Below, piece after piece: positions 17,500 to 25,616 of a stretch of 64,000 nt of DNA; the first letter of the stretch is position 1, and every line of letters begins with the position of its first letter. The notes below the pieces were generated by a model, which was not told the origin of the DNA, searched no databases, and saw only the letters and a list, made by a program, of their open reading frames with translations. The stretch covers positions 31,918 through 95,917 of the forward strand of contig NZ_JAGGOI010000036.1 of assembly GCF_018614585.1 (NCBI RefSeq), in the 5' to 3' direction. The position numbers and the translations under genes are program-made. This stretch comes from Streptomyces sp. ISL-1. Lineage in GTDB: Bacteria > Actinomycetota > Actinomycetes > Streptomycetales > Streptomycetaceae.

Positions 17500-18156
17500 A
17501 TGAGCTTCACCGGTGTATGGGCGATCGGCGCCGTCCCCGACGCCGAAGTCGCGGCCCTGCCCGGGCGATTCGCGCACCTGGAGGGGGAGTGGACCACGCC
17601 CCCGAACTGCGCCGCGGACCTGACCTGGTGGCTCAGCGGTGGCGACCGCGAGCCCTACTTCACGCCCGAACCCACGCCCGCTGCCCACCGTTTCGCCGCC
17701 TTCGCGCGCAGCGGTGGCCCCAGCGCGCCGGCCGTCGCCGCCATGAAGCAGGCGGGCATGGATCTGCTCCGCGACGCGGAGGGGGATGCGGGAGGGGATA
17801 CGGACGGGGCTGTGGAGGGCAGGGCCGCCTTCGTCGCCGCCGCGCGCAAGGGCGATCCGGCCGTCGCCCTCTGTTACGGCCTCGGCGCGGAGGCCGCGGC
17901 CCGGCTCCCCGGCTGGTTCGGCGACTTCCTGCTGACCGCCACCGAGGTACGGGCCGTCCTCCCGCACGCCGAGTCCGTGCTCGCTGTCGCCGGGCCCCGA
18001 CGCGCCGAGGTCCTGGCCCGTATCGACGCCTGGATGTCGGCCATGAGCGACGCCCCCGGCTTCGAGGCGGGCACGCTGCTCGAGGGACCGCTGCGGGTGC
18101 TGCGGTACGCGGCCGCCAACGGCATGGGCGCGGTCGGCGTGACCGAATCCTACTGA
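17500..18156 (+). CDS. Hypothetical protein, 218 residues
   Basis: No family recognised. It is a soluble, Ala-rich protein with no signal peptide. It begins MSFTGVWAIGAVP, contains a Gly/Asp-rich low-complexity loop (about residues 92-108) and ends with a helical region including LLEGPLRVLRYAAANGMGAV. Codon usage is typical of the neighbourhood, so it is likely a real gene. It overlaps nothing and is divergent from the acetyltransferase. Confidence 0.65.
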   Translation: MSFTGVWAIGAVPDAEVAALPGRFAHLEGEWTTPPNCAADLTWWLSGGDREPYFTPEPTPAAHRFAAFARSGGPSAPAVAAMKQAGMDLLRDAEGDAGGDTDGAVEGRAAFVAAARKGDPAVALCYGLGAEAAARLPGWFGDFLLTATEVRAVLPHAESVLAVAGPRRAEVLARIDAWMSAMSDAPGFEAGTLLEGPLRVLRYAAANGMGAVGVTESY

Positions 18157-18202
18157 CAGTGAGCAATGGCCTCCATTGGTTACTGGCCGCTTCTGCCGGC
18201 AG

Positions 18203-19111
18203 CTACGCGGGAGCCGGGCGGGCGTATGCGGTCGGCGGCACGCCCACCGTCGCCGTGAAGTCCCGTACAAGATGGGCCTGATCGCTGTACCCGAGCTCGG
18301 CAGCCAGCGCCGCCCAGTCCAGCGCGACCGCCCCCGCGCCCTCGCCCACGCCCCGTGCGGCTTCGACCGACTCGGCCCGCTCCAGCGCCTCATGGATGCG
18401 ATAGCGCAGGATGACCCACTTCGGGCCGACCCCGACATACGCCGCGAAGAGCCGTTGCAGCGACCGTGCCGAGACCCCTCCCGCCGCCGCCAGATCGGTG
18501 ACCCGCCGGATCGTACGGTCCGTACGCACCAGGTCGACCAGTTCCATCGCGCGTACCGCCTGCGGATCAGCCGCCGGTTCGAGCCCGAGCAGAAATGCGT
18601 CCAGCGCGGCGACCCGCGCGTCCTCCCCCTCCCCCTCCCGCTCCCCCTCCCGCTCCGTCTCCGGGGGCTCCCCTTCCGGCACCCCCTCCCGTCCGAGGAT
18701 TCCGCGCACAGTCTCCGGATCTGCCCCCGCCAGGACGTCCGCGACCGGCACCCGCTTCCCCGTCCAGTCGGACACCTGCCGCTCCGGCGCGAACGGCCGG
18801 AAGCCGCCGGGCCGGAACTGCACCCCGCACACCCGCCCCCGCCCCTCCAGCTTCTGCGTGAACAGCCCCAGTCCGATGCCCGCGACCTCACCCCACGGCG
18901 CCTCGTCGCCGTAGCGCTGGAAGACCACGTTCACGGACGGATGCGGCACCACATGGGAGGCGTACGGCTCCGAAAGGTCCCAGTCGATGAGCCAGTAGTG
19001 CTCGAGATACGGACGCAGCGCAGGGGCCGGCTCGCGGCGGCGGAAACGCACTCGCGCGAAGAGTTCGCGGGGTTCGACGATGCCCCTGGTGTCGCGTCGC
19101 GGACCTGCCAT
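18203..19111 (-). CDS. AraC family transcriptional regulator
   Basis: A regulator of about 302 residues. The N-terminal half is a DUF6597/AraC-type ligand domain (LEHYWLIDWDL...VVPHPSVNVVF). The C-terminal half has two helix-turn-helix motifs: AAGGVSARSLQRLFAAYVGV and, near the end, LAAELGYSDQAHLVRDF followed by the VGVPPTAYA signature. A Glu/Gly/Arg repeat (EREGEREGEGED, about residues 155-166), encoded by a C-rich microsatellite at about 18623-18665, sits between the halves. The start ATG is 64 bases from the divergently transcribed TIGR03086 gene, its most likely target. Confidence 0.87.
   Translation of the reverse strand: MAGPRRDTRGIVEPRELFARVRFRRREPAPALRPYLEHYWLIDWDLSEPYASHVVPHPSVNVVFQRYGDEAPWGEVAGIGLGLFTQKLEGRGRVCGVQFRPGGFRPFAPERQVSDWTGKRVPVADVLAGADPETVRGILGREGVPEGEPPETEREGEREGEGEDARVAALDAFLLGLEPAADPQAVRAMELVDLVRTDRTIRRVTDLAAAGGVSARSLQRLFAAYVGVGPKWVILRYRIHEALERAESVEAARGVGEGAGAVALDWAALAAELGYSDQAHLVRDFTATVGVPPTAYARPAPA
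18623..18665. repeat. C/T-rich 6-12 base microsatellite within the AraC gene
   Basis: Repeated CTCCCC/CTCCCG units encode the Glu-Gly-Arg linker of the AraC regulator. All units are multiples of three, so length changes would keep the frame. Confidence 0.6.
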
Positions 19112-19174
19112 GCGGGGGATCCTATGTCGCGTTTCTTCAATACGCAGGGGGTCGGCGGCTCCTACCGTCCAGCC

Positions 19175-19759
19175 ATGACGAACACCATCAGTGACCTGCT
19201 TGAACGTGCGTCGGAGCATGCCGTTCCGGTGGTGCGTGGCATCACCGACGAGCGGCTGGCCGACCCCACGCCCTGTACCGAGTACGACGTACGCGCCCTG
19301 ACGGATCACCTCATCCAGGTGGTGATCAACTTCCAGGCGCTGGCGGCGAAGAAGAACGCCGATTTCTCCTCCGTACCGCATTTCACCGACGACGGCGGCG
19401 ACTGGCGGGCCCGGTTCGCCGACGAGACCGCCACGCTCGTCGCGGCCTGGGCGGCCCCCGGCGCCGAGGAGGGCACCTCGGGGACCATGGGTCTTCCGGC
19501 CAGGACCGTCGGCCATATGGTGCTGGGCGATCTGACCGTGCACGCCTGGGACCTGGCCCGCGCAACCGGGCAGGAGTTCGTGCCGGACCCCGCCGTGGTC
19601 GGCGAAATCGGGCCCGCGCTGGCGGAGATGGCGCCGATGGCCCGCAAGTGGGGCGTGTTCGGCGAGCCGTTCCCGCTGCCCGACGAGGGGGGAGTCTCGG
19701 ACTTCGACCGGGCGCTGGCCCTGACCGGCCGGGACCCGCACTGGCGGCTGCCCGCGTAA
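19175..19759 (+). CDS. TIGR03086 family protein (DinB-like fold)
   Basis: A 194-residue helical protein of the TIGR03086/mycothiol-dependent maleylpyruvate isomerase-like group. Typical features: PTPCTEYDVRALTDHLI near the N-terminus with the first metal histidine, and GDLTVHAWDLARATGQ (about 125-140) with the second histidine. Members bind a divalent metal; many may act on mycothiol adducts, but this one's substrate is unknown. It is divergent from the AraC regulator across 63 bases, which probably contain both promoters. A 12-bp hairpin follows the stop. Confidence 0.85.
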   Translation: MTNTISDLLERASEHAVPVVRGITDERLADPTPCTEYDVRALTDHLIQVVINFQALAAKKNADFSSVPHFTDDGGDWRARFADETATLVAAWAAPGAEEGTSGTMGLPARTVGHMVLGDLTVHAWDLARATGQEFVPDPAVVGEIGPALAEMAPMARKWGVFGEPFPLPDEGGVSDFDRALALTGRDPHWRLPA

Positions 19760-19780
19760 CGAGCCCGCCGAAGACGAGAG

Positions 19781-19810
19781 CGATCACGGCCGCCGCGACG
19801 GCCGTGATCG
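19781..19810 (+). terminator. Perfect 12-bp hairpin
   Basis: CGATCACGGCCG (19781-19792) pairs exactly with CGGCCGTGATCG (19799-19810) around a 6-base loop, 21 bases after the TIGR03086 stop. No T-run follows, so it may act as a bidirectional terminator. Confidence 0.6.
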
Positions 19811-19905
19811 TCATGTCCGGGAAGATGTGCGGTGCCATGACACGGCTCGCACCCAGCGCGATCCGCCCCTTGGCAAGCGGGCGTCGACCGCGCCGACGCC
19901 AGGGC

Positions 19906-20343
19906 TCAGGGCCAGACCAGGCAGTACGGCTGGTGCCCCGCCTCGTGCAGCCGGACCGAGAAGTCCTGCCATTCGTGCAGCAGCTGGTACACGTTGAACG
20001 CGTCCCGCGGCCCGCCCCGGTCCGGGACCGTCGACCAGATGAACGCCGCCGCGCCCACCGACTCCTCGCCGATGCCGCGCAGTGGGTCGACCACCGTCAT
20101 CGGAAGCTTGACCACCGCGTAGTCGGGGTGGAGCACCACCAGCTCCAGCGGCGGCACCTTGTTCAGCGGCATGCCCTGGATGCCGGTCAGCACCATGGCG
20201 GCTATGGTCTCCGGCTTGATCTTGCTGAACATCCCGCCCATGCCGAGCTCGTCGCCGCCCAGCTCCTCCGGGCGCATCGAGATCGGCACACGTGCGGCAG
20301 TGGCCCCGTCAGGTGCGCCGAAGTACTTGTAGGTCACCCCCAC
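19906..20343 (-). CDS. Hypothetical protein, 145 residues
   Basis: The start chosen is GTG at 20343 (AGGAG 7 bases upstream). Longer in-frame extensions lack coding character. The product begins VGVTYKYFGAPDG and contains KPETIAAMVLTGIQGMPL, LELVVLHPDYAVVKLPMTVVD and a C-terminal segment DFSVRLHEAGHQPYCLVWP. No signal peptide or membrane segment. I do not recognise a characterised family; it looks like a conserved Streptomyces protein. It is divergent from hemL. Confidence 0.7.
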   Translation of the reverse strand: MGVTYKYFGAPDGATAARVPISMRPEELGGDELGMGGMFSKIKPETIAAMVLTGIQGMPLNKVPPLELVVLHPDYAVVKLPMTVVDPLRGIGEESVGAAAFIWSTVPDRGGPRDAFNVYQLLHEWQDFSVRLHEAGHQPYCLVWP

Positions 20344-20591
20344 TCGGCCGCTCCTGCTTCCCGTGGGCTCATCCCCGTCCGCACCGTGTCGCCGGTGCTT
20401 TCCCCGCCGGGCAGGCTCAGGACCCAGGTCGTCGGTCCCCTCGCCCAGTCCGCCACCGCGATGCATATCTCCACCCGACCACTCGCAGCCCCCGCCGCGC
20501 AACCCGATCATCGTGACAGTGACCTCCCCCACGAACGTGCTGTGAAACACCCCTCCGCAAGAACGTCGGGGCCTCTGACACCATGGATTCC

Positions 20592-20639
20592 GTGAGCTTT
20601 CCCTATGTCGCCCCAGTTTCGCAGACGCGAGAGGGGTGA
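20592..20639 (+). other. 15-codon leader ORF duplicating the hemL 5' end
   Basis: GTG at 20592 opens a short frame reading VSFPYVAPVSQTREG and a stop. It resembles the hemL N-terminus (YEAPVSQT) and shares an exact 19-base repeat with it (20610-20628 and 20758-20776). It is either a decayed duplicate of the hemL start or a translated leader. Confidence 0.6.
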
Positions 20640-20739
20640 CGCCCTTTCGTAATACGAGGAGACCGCGCTCCCTGCTCACCGGTGGCCGAGATCCTCCGTC
20701 CCGGCCCCCCGCACATCCGAATCGCAGATCAGGACCAAA

Positions 20740-22056
20740 GTGGCGTATTCATACGAAGCCCCAGTTTCGCAGACGCTCTTCGACCGGGCGTCCCGTGTGA
20801 CGCCCGGCGGCGTCAACTCCCCCGTCCGCGCCTTCCGAGCAGTGGGTGGTACGCCCAGGTTCATGGTGTCCGGTACCGGCCCGTACCTCACCGACGCGGA
20901 CGGCCGCGAGTATGTCGACCTCGTCTGCTCGTGGGGGCCGATGATCCTCGGCCACTCCCACCCCGCCGTCATCGAGGCGGTGCACGCGGCGGTCGCCCGC
21001 GGCACCTCCTTCGGCACGCCCGGGGAGGGCGAGGTCGCACTCGCCGAGGAAATCGTGGACCGGATCGAGCCCGTCGAGCAGGTACGGCTGGTTTCGAGCG
21101 GTACGGAAGCGACGATGTCCGCGATCCGGCTCGCCCGCGGCTTCACCGGCCGGGCCAAGGTCGTCAAGTTCGCCGGCTGCTACCACGGTCATGTCGACGC
21201 GCTGCTCGCCGCGGCCGGCTCGGGCGTGGCGACCCTCGGGCTGCCGGACACCCCGGGGGTCACGGGGGCGCAGGCCGGGGACACGATCGTCCTGCCGTAC
21301 AACGATCTGGAAGCGGTGAACGAGGCCTTCCACGCGCACCCGGGCGAGATCGCCTGTGTGATCACGGAGGCGTCGCCGGGCAACATGGGCGTCGTGCCGC
21401 CGCGGCCAGGTTTCAACGAGGGGCTCAGGTCGGCCTGCCGGAAGAACGGCGCGCTGTACATCTCCGACGAGGTCATGACCGGCTTCCGTACGTCGAGGGC
21501 CGGCTGGTACGGCATCGACGGAGTGGCGCCCGACCTGATGACCTTCGGCAAGGTGATGGGCGGCGGCTTCCCCGCAGCGGCCTTCGGCGGCCGCGCGGAC
21601 ATCATGGCGCACCTCGCACCCGTCGGGCCCGTCTACCAGGCGGGCACCCTCTCCGGGAACCCGGTGGCCACCGCCGCCGGACTCGCGCAACTGCGGCTGC
21701 TCGACGACGCCGCGTACGAGAAGGTCAACGCGGTCTCGGCCGAGATCCAGGCTCTGGTGACGGACGCGCTCGGCAAGGAGGGCGTGGCCCACCGGTTGCA
21801 GACGGCGAGCAATATGTTCTCCGTCTTCTTCACCGGCGCCGACGTCAGGAACTACGAGGACGCGAAGCGGCAGCAGTCCTTCCGCTTCACCGCCTTCTTT
21901 CACGCGATGCTCTCCCACGGCGTCTATCTCCCGCCGTCCGCCTTCGAGTCCTGGTTCGTTTCCACGGCCCTTGACGAACGGGCGATCGAGCGGATCGCCG
22001 CCGCACTGCCGGCCGCCGCGCGGGCCGCAGCCGAGGCCACGGAGGCGTCGGCATGA
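20740..22056 (+). CDS. hemL: Glutamate-1-semialdehyde 2,1-aminomutase
   Basis: This PLP enzyme converts glutamate-1-semialdehyde to 5-aminolevulinate in tetrapyrrole (haem, cobalamin) biosynthesis. The 438-residue length is normal. Landmarks: RVTPGGVNSPVRAF near the N-terminus, SSGTEATMSAIRLARG (about 118-133), ISDEVMTGFR (about 240) and the PLP-binding Lys271 in TFGKVMGGGFPAAAFGG. GTG is the start, with AGGA 6 bases upstream. The stop overlaps the next start (ATGA), so a phosphatase gene is translationally coupled. Placing hemL ahead of the cytochrome c maturation genes links haem supply with haem use. Confidence 0.96.
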   Translation: MAYSYEAPVSQTLFDRASRVTPGGVNSPVRAFRAVGGTPRFMVSGTGPYLTDADGREYVDLVCSWGPMILGHSHPAVIEAVHAAVARGTSFGTPGEGEVALAEEIVDRIEPVEQVRLVSSGTEATMSAIRLARGFTGRAKVVKFAGCYHGHVDALLAAAGSGVATLGLPDTPGVTGAQAGDTIVLPYNDLEAVNEAFHAHPGEIACVITEASPGNMGVVPPRPGFNEGLRSACRKNGALYISDEVMTGFRTSRAGWYGIDGVAPDLMTFGKVMGGGFPAAAFGGRADIMAHLAPVGPVYQAGTLSGNPVATAAGLAQLRLLDDAAYEKVNAVSAEIQALVTDALGKEGVAHRLQTASNMFSVFFTGADVRNYEDAKRQQSFRFTAFFHAMLSHGVYLPPSAFESWFVSTALDERAIERIAAALPAAARAAAEATEASA

Positions 22057-22790
22057 GCAAGAACGCCCAGAACGCCCAGAACAGCCAAGGCAGCGCCAAC
22101 GGCGAGGGCGGCCCGGACAACCAGATCACCGTCGTCCATCTGGTGCGCCACGGCGAGGTGGAGAACCCCGATGGCGTCCTCTACGGCCGCCGGGCCGGCT
22201 ACCACCTCTCCGACCTGGGCCGGCGGATGGCCGACCGGGTCGCCGAGCATCTCGTGGACCGCGACATCACGCATGTCGTCGCCTCCCCGCTGGAGCGCGC
22301 CCAGGAGACCGCGGCCCCCGTCGCCAAGAGCCACAGCCTCACCCTCGAGACCGACGAGCGGCTGATCGAGGCCGGCAACGTCTTCGAGGGCAAGACCTTC
22401 GGGGTGGGCGACGGCGCGTTGCGCAAACCGGCCAACTGGAAGCATCTGACCAACCCGTTCCGCCCGTCCTGGGGGGAGCCGTACGTCGATCAGGTCGTAC
22501 GGATGATGGGCGCGCTGGGCACCGCGCGGGACGCCGCCCGCGGGCACGAGGCCGTCTGCGTCAGCCACCAGCTGCCGATCTGGATCGTGCGGAGTTTCGT
22601 CGAGCGGCGCAGGCTGTGGCACGACCCGCGCCGTCGGCAGTGCACGCTCGCGTCGCTGACCACGTTCACGTATCAGGGCGACCGGATTGTCTCCGTCGGC
22701 TACTCCGAGCCCGCGCGAGATCTCGTTCCGGCGCATCTTCTCGCTGGTGCGAAACCCGTGAAGGGCAAGGCCAAAGCATTCGGCGCGTAG
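22053..22790 (+). CDS. Histidine phosphatase family protein
   Basis: A 245-residue phosphoglycerate-mutase-like phosphatase. The catalytic LVRHGE motif (about residues 30-35), the SPLERAQETA motif (about 80-90) and the second histidine in VCVSHQLPIW (about 170) are intact. A 20-residue Asn/Gln-rich extension precedes the domain. The ATG overlaps the hemL stop, implying co-translation. The substrate is not evident. Confidence 0.9.
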   Translation: MSKNAQNAQNSQGSANGEGGPDNQITVVHLVRHGEVENPDGVLYGRRAGYHLSDLGRRMADRVAEHLVDRDITHVVASPLERAQETAAPVAKSHSLTLETDERLIEAGNVFEGKTFGVGDGALRKPANWKHLTNPFRPSWGEPYVDQVVRMMGALGTARDAARGHEAVCVSHQLPIWIVRSFVERRRLWHDPRRRQCTLASLTTFTYQGDRIVSVGYSEPARDLVPAHLLAGAKPVKGKAKAFGA

Positions 22791-22923
22791 TTGGCAGGGC
22801 AGTCCTCCCGAATCCTCATCGAAAGTAAGCGCGAGTCCCAGGAACCCCCGTCTTCCGTATGGCATCTAAGCCGGTGCCGGTTTGGATGGCTCTCCCGACC
22901 AGGAGGGCGCGGATGGGGACGAT

Positions 22924-24168
22924 ATGCGCGACATCAGCCGAAGGGGCTTGCTCGGGGCGGGACTTGGGGCCGCAGCCGCGATCGGAATCGCGGGCTGCGG
23001 CCTGGCCGGCCAGGACAGAGCCGGACAGACCGGACATGACGGGGGTGCCGGTCAGGGCAGCGGCGGTCCCTCCCCCTCCGGGAGTGACGGTCGGCTCATA
23101 GGTGACGGCTCCACGTCCGACACCGGAAAGCAGCCCAACCAGCCGGACAAACCCGTGCCCCTCGAACCGGGTCAGACGCCGCCGCAATTCGTGATCTTTT
23201 CCTGGGACGGCGCGGGCGAGGTCGGCAATGGCCTCTTCCCGCGCTTCCTCGAACTCGCCAAGAACCACGACGCGGCGATGACCTTCTTCCTCTCCGGGAT
23301 CTATCTGCTCCCCGAGTCCAAGAAGACGCTCTACCGACCGCCGAACAATGGCATCGGCGCCTCCGACATCGGCTATCTCACGGACGGTCACATCAAGGAG
23401 ACGCTGAAGTGCGTACGCCAGGCATGGCTCGACGGCCATGAGATAGGCACGCACTTCAACGGGCATTTCTGCGCCGGCTCAGGATCGGTCGGCAAGTGGT
23501 CGCCCGCGGACTGGCAGAGCGAGATAGACCAGGCTGTGTCGTTCGTCACGCAGTGGCGTACGAACAGCGGCTGGCAGGACATCGATCCGCTGCCCTTCGA
23601 CTACCGCAAGGAACTCGTCGGCGCCCGCACCCCCTGCCTGCTCGGCCAGGACAAGCTGCTGCCCACCGCGAAGAAGCTCGGCTGGCGCTACGACGCGAGC
23701 TCGCCCGGCGGCCGCCAGAAGTGGCCGGACAAGCGCCAGGGCCTGTGGGATCTGCCGCTGCAGCAGGTGCCGTTCCCCGGGCGTTCCTTCGAAGTCCTGT
23801 CGATGGACTACAACATGCTCGCCAATCAGTCGCAGAATACGACCAATGGCATGCCGGAGCGTTATCCCGGCTGGAAGAAGCAGGCCACCGAGGCGTATCT
23901 CGCCGGCTTCAATCGCGCCTACGAGTCCAATCGCGCGCCGTTCTACATAGGCAACCACTTCGAGCGGTGGAACGGCGGCATCTATATGGACGCCGTCGAG
24001 GAAGCCCTCAAGGGCATGGCCGGCAAGAAGGACGTACGGCTCGTCTCCTTCCGGCAGTTCTGCGACTGGCTCGATGTCCAGGACCCGCAGGTGCTCGCCA
24101 AGCTCCGTACGCTCGAGGTCGGCCAGTCCCCGGCGGGCGGCTGGAGCACTTTCTTTAAGACGGCCTGA
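22924..24168 (+). CDS. Tat lipoprotein, polysaccharide deacetylase-like
   Basis: The ATG at 22924 follows GGGGAC and gives a Tat-type signal (SRRGLLGAG) with lipobox IAGC at about residues 22-25, so the protein is exported folded and lipid-anchored. A Gly/Ser/Pro tether (about 26-80) leads to a NodB-like deacetylase domain: FVIFSWDGAG with the first metal Asp, and GHEIGTHFNGHFC with the H-x-x-x-H pair. The family removes N- or O-acetyl groups from cell-wall or exported polysaccharides. The exact substrate is unknown. It precedes the cytochrome c biogenesis operon by 68 bases. Confidence 0.85.
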   Translation: MRDISRRGLLGAGLGAAAAIGIAGCGLAGQDRAGQTGHDGGAGQGSGGPSPSGSDGRLIGDGSTSDTGKQPNQPDKPVPLEPGQTPPQFVIFSWDGAGEVGNGLFPRFLELAKNHDAAMTFFLSGIYLLPESKKTLYRPPNNGIGASDIGYLTDGHIKETLKCVRQAWLDGHEIGTHFNGHFCAGSGSVGKWSPADWQSEIDQAVSFVTQWRTNSGWQDIDPLPFDYRKELVGARTPCLLGQDKLLPTAKKLGWRYDASSPGGRQKWPDKRQGLWDLPLQQVPFPGRSFEVLSMDYNMLANQSQNTTNGMPERYPGWKKQATEAYLAGFNRAYESNRAPFYIGNHFERWNGGIYMDAVEEALKGMAGKKDVRLVSFRQFCDWLDVQDPQVLAKLRTLEVGQSPAGGWSTFFKTA

Positions 24169-24236
24169 CAAGGGGCTTTACGGGCAGCCAGGGGGGCGCG
24201 GAAAGATCCTCGGAACGGCCATGCGAAACTTTTCAC

Positions 24237-24842
24237 ATGAGCCTTAGCCGTGCCCCCCGCGCCGCCCTGCTGACCGGCCTGGTCGCTGTCGGCGCGCTCA
24301 CCCTGTCTGCCTGCAGCGGTGACTCCAACGGCAAGTCCGGCGGTGGCGGCGACACCAACTTCGTCACCGGCACCGGCGGCATCGCCACGGCGGCGAAGGG
24401 CAAGCGCATCGCTCCCAACAAGCTCTCGGGCGAGACGCTCGAGGGCAAGCAGCTGGACGTCGCCGACCTCAAGGGCAAGGTCGTCGTGATGAACGTCTGG
24501 GGCTCGTGGTGCGCTCCCTGCCGCGCAGAGGCGCCGCATTTCGCCAAGGTCTCCAAGGAGACCAAGGCGAAGGGCGTGGAGTTCGTCGGGATCAACACCC
24601 GCAATGCCGACAGGGGCCCGGCGATCGCCTTCGAGGAGAATTACGGGGTCGAGTACCCGAGCCTGTACGACCCGATGGGCAAACTGATCGTCAATGGCTT
24701 CCCCAAGGGCAGCCTCAACCCGCAGTCCATTCCCTCCACGATCGTGCTCGACCGTGAGGGAAAGATCGCGGCGCGTTCGCTGAAGGCGCTCGACGCCGAC
24801 GAACTCCACAAGATCATCGATCCGCTGATCGCGGAGAAGTGA
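24237..24842 (+). CDS. resA: TlpA/ResA-like thiol-disulfide lipoprotein
   Basis: An extracytoplasmic thioredoxin-fold protein that reduces apocytochrome c cysteines before haem attachment. It has a signal peptide with lipobox LSAC, a Gly/Ser linker, and a redlyase domain with the active-site motif W91-C92-A-P-C95. The cis-Pro segment PSTIVLDREGKI follows. It is the first gene of a four-gene unit (resA-ccdA-resB-ccsB) with gaps of 4-5 bases or overlaps. CcdA next door would re-reduce it. Confidence 0.92.
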   Translation: MSLSRAPRAALLTGLVAVGALTLSACSGDSNGKSGGGGDTNFVTGTGGIATAAKGKRIAPNKLSGETLEGKQLDVADLKGKVVVMNVWGSWCAPCRAEAPHFAKVSKETKAKGVEFVGINTRNADRGPAIAFEENYGVEYPSLYDPMGKLIVNGFPKGSLNPQSIPSTIVLDREGKIAARSLKALDADELHKIIDPLIAEK

Positions 24843-24846
24843 TCCC

Positions 24847-25611
24847 GTGGACGTCCTCGCCGCCTCGACGGGCATGAACGAGACGGTCTTCAGCGGTGCG
24901 CTGATGCTGGCGCTGCCGATCGCCGTCCTGGGCGGACTCGTCTCCTTCTTCTCGCCCTGTGTGCTGCCGCTCGTACCCGGCTATCTCTCGTACGTCACCG
25001 GGGTCAGCGGCACCGACCTGGCCGAGGCCAAGCGCGGCCGGATGGTCGCCGGAGCCTCCCTCTTCGTCCTTGGCTTCACCGTCGTCTTCGTCTCCGGCGG
25101 CGCGCTGTTCGGGTACTTCGGCGCGACCCTCCAGGGCGAGAAGGAGACGCTCTCCAAGATCCTCGGCGTGCTGATGATCCTGCTGGGCGTGTTCTTCATG
25201 GGGCTGATGCCGTGGCTCACCCAGCGCGAATTCCGCTTCCACAAGCGGCCGGTGACCGGGCTGGTCGGCGCGCCACTGCTGGGCGCGCTGTTCGGTGTCG
25301 GCTGGACGCCGTGCATCGGCCCGACGCTCTCGGCCGTCCAGGTCCTCGCCGCCGAGCAGGCGAGCGCGGGCCGGGGGGCCATACTGACCGTCGCGTACTG
25401 CATCGGCCTCGGACTGCCCTTCGTCCTCGCGGCGGTGGCGTTCCGCAAGGCGCTCGGCGCGTTCGGCTGGGTCAAGCGCCACTACGCCTGGGTGATGCGG
25501 ATCGGCGGCATCATGATGATCGCGACCGGTCTGCTGCTGCTGACCGGTATCTGGGACGGCCTGGTGCAGGGCATGCAGGGCTGGACCAACGGCTTCACGG
25601 TGGGGATCTGA
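24847..25611 (+). CDS. ccdA: Cytochrome c biogenesis protein CcdA
   Basis: A membrane protein of 254 residues with six helices that passes electrons from cytoplasmic thioredoxin to ResA. The conserved cysteines lie in FFSPCVLPLVPGYLSYVTG (helix 1) and VGWTPCIGPTLSAV (helix 4), as in the family. The GTG start is 4 bases after the resA stop. ResB starts 5 bases after its own stop. Confidence 0.94.
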   Translation: MDVLAASTGMNETVFSGALMLALPIAVLGGLVSFFSPCVLPLVPGYLSYVTGVSGTDLAEAKRGRMVAGASLFVLGFTVVFVSGGALFGYFGATLQGEKETLSKILGVLMILLGVFFMGLMPWLTQREFRFHKRPVTGLVGAPLLGALFGVGWTPCIGPTLSAVQVLAAEQASAGRGAILTVAYCIGLGLPFVLAAVAFRKALGAFGWVKRHYAWVMRIGGIMMIATGLLLLTGIWDGLVQGMQGWTNGFTVGI

Positions 25612-25616
25612 GTTCC

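Noticed and set aside
19760..19838. Minus-strand MAPHIFPDMTITAVAAAVIAL frame
   Set aside because: It soon runs into the TIGR03086 gene in an Arg/Pro-rich shadow frame; not a convincing gene.
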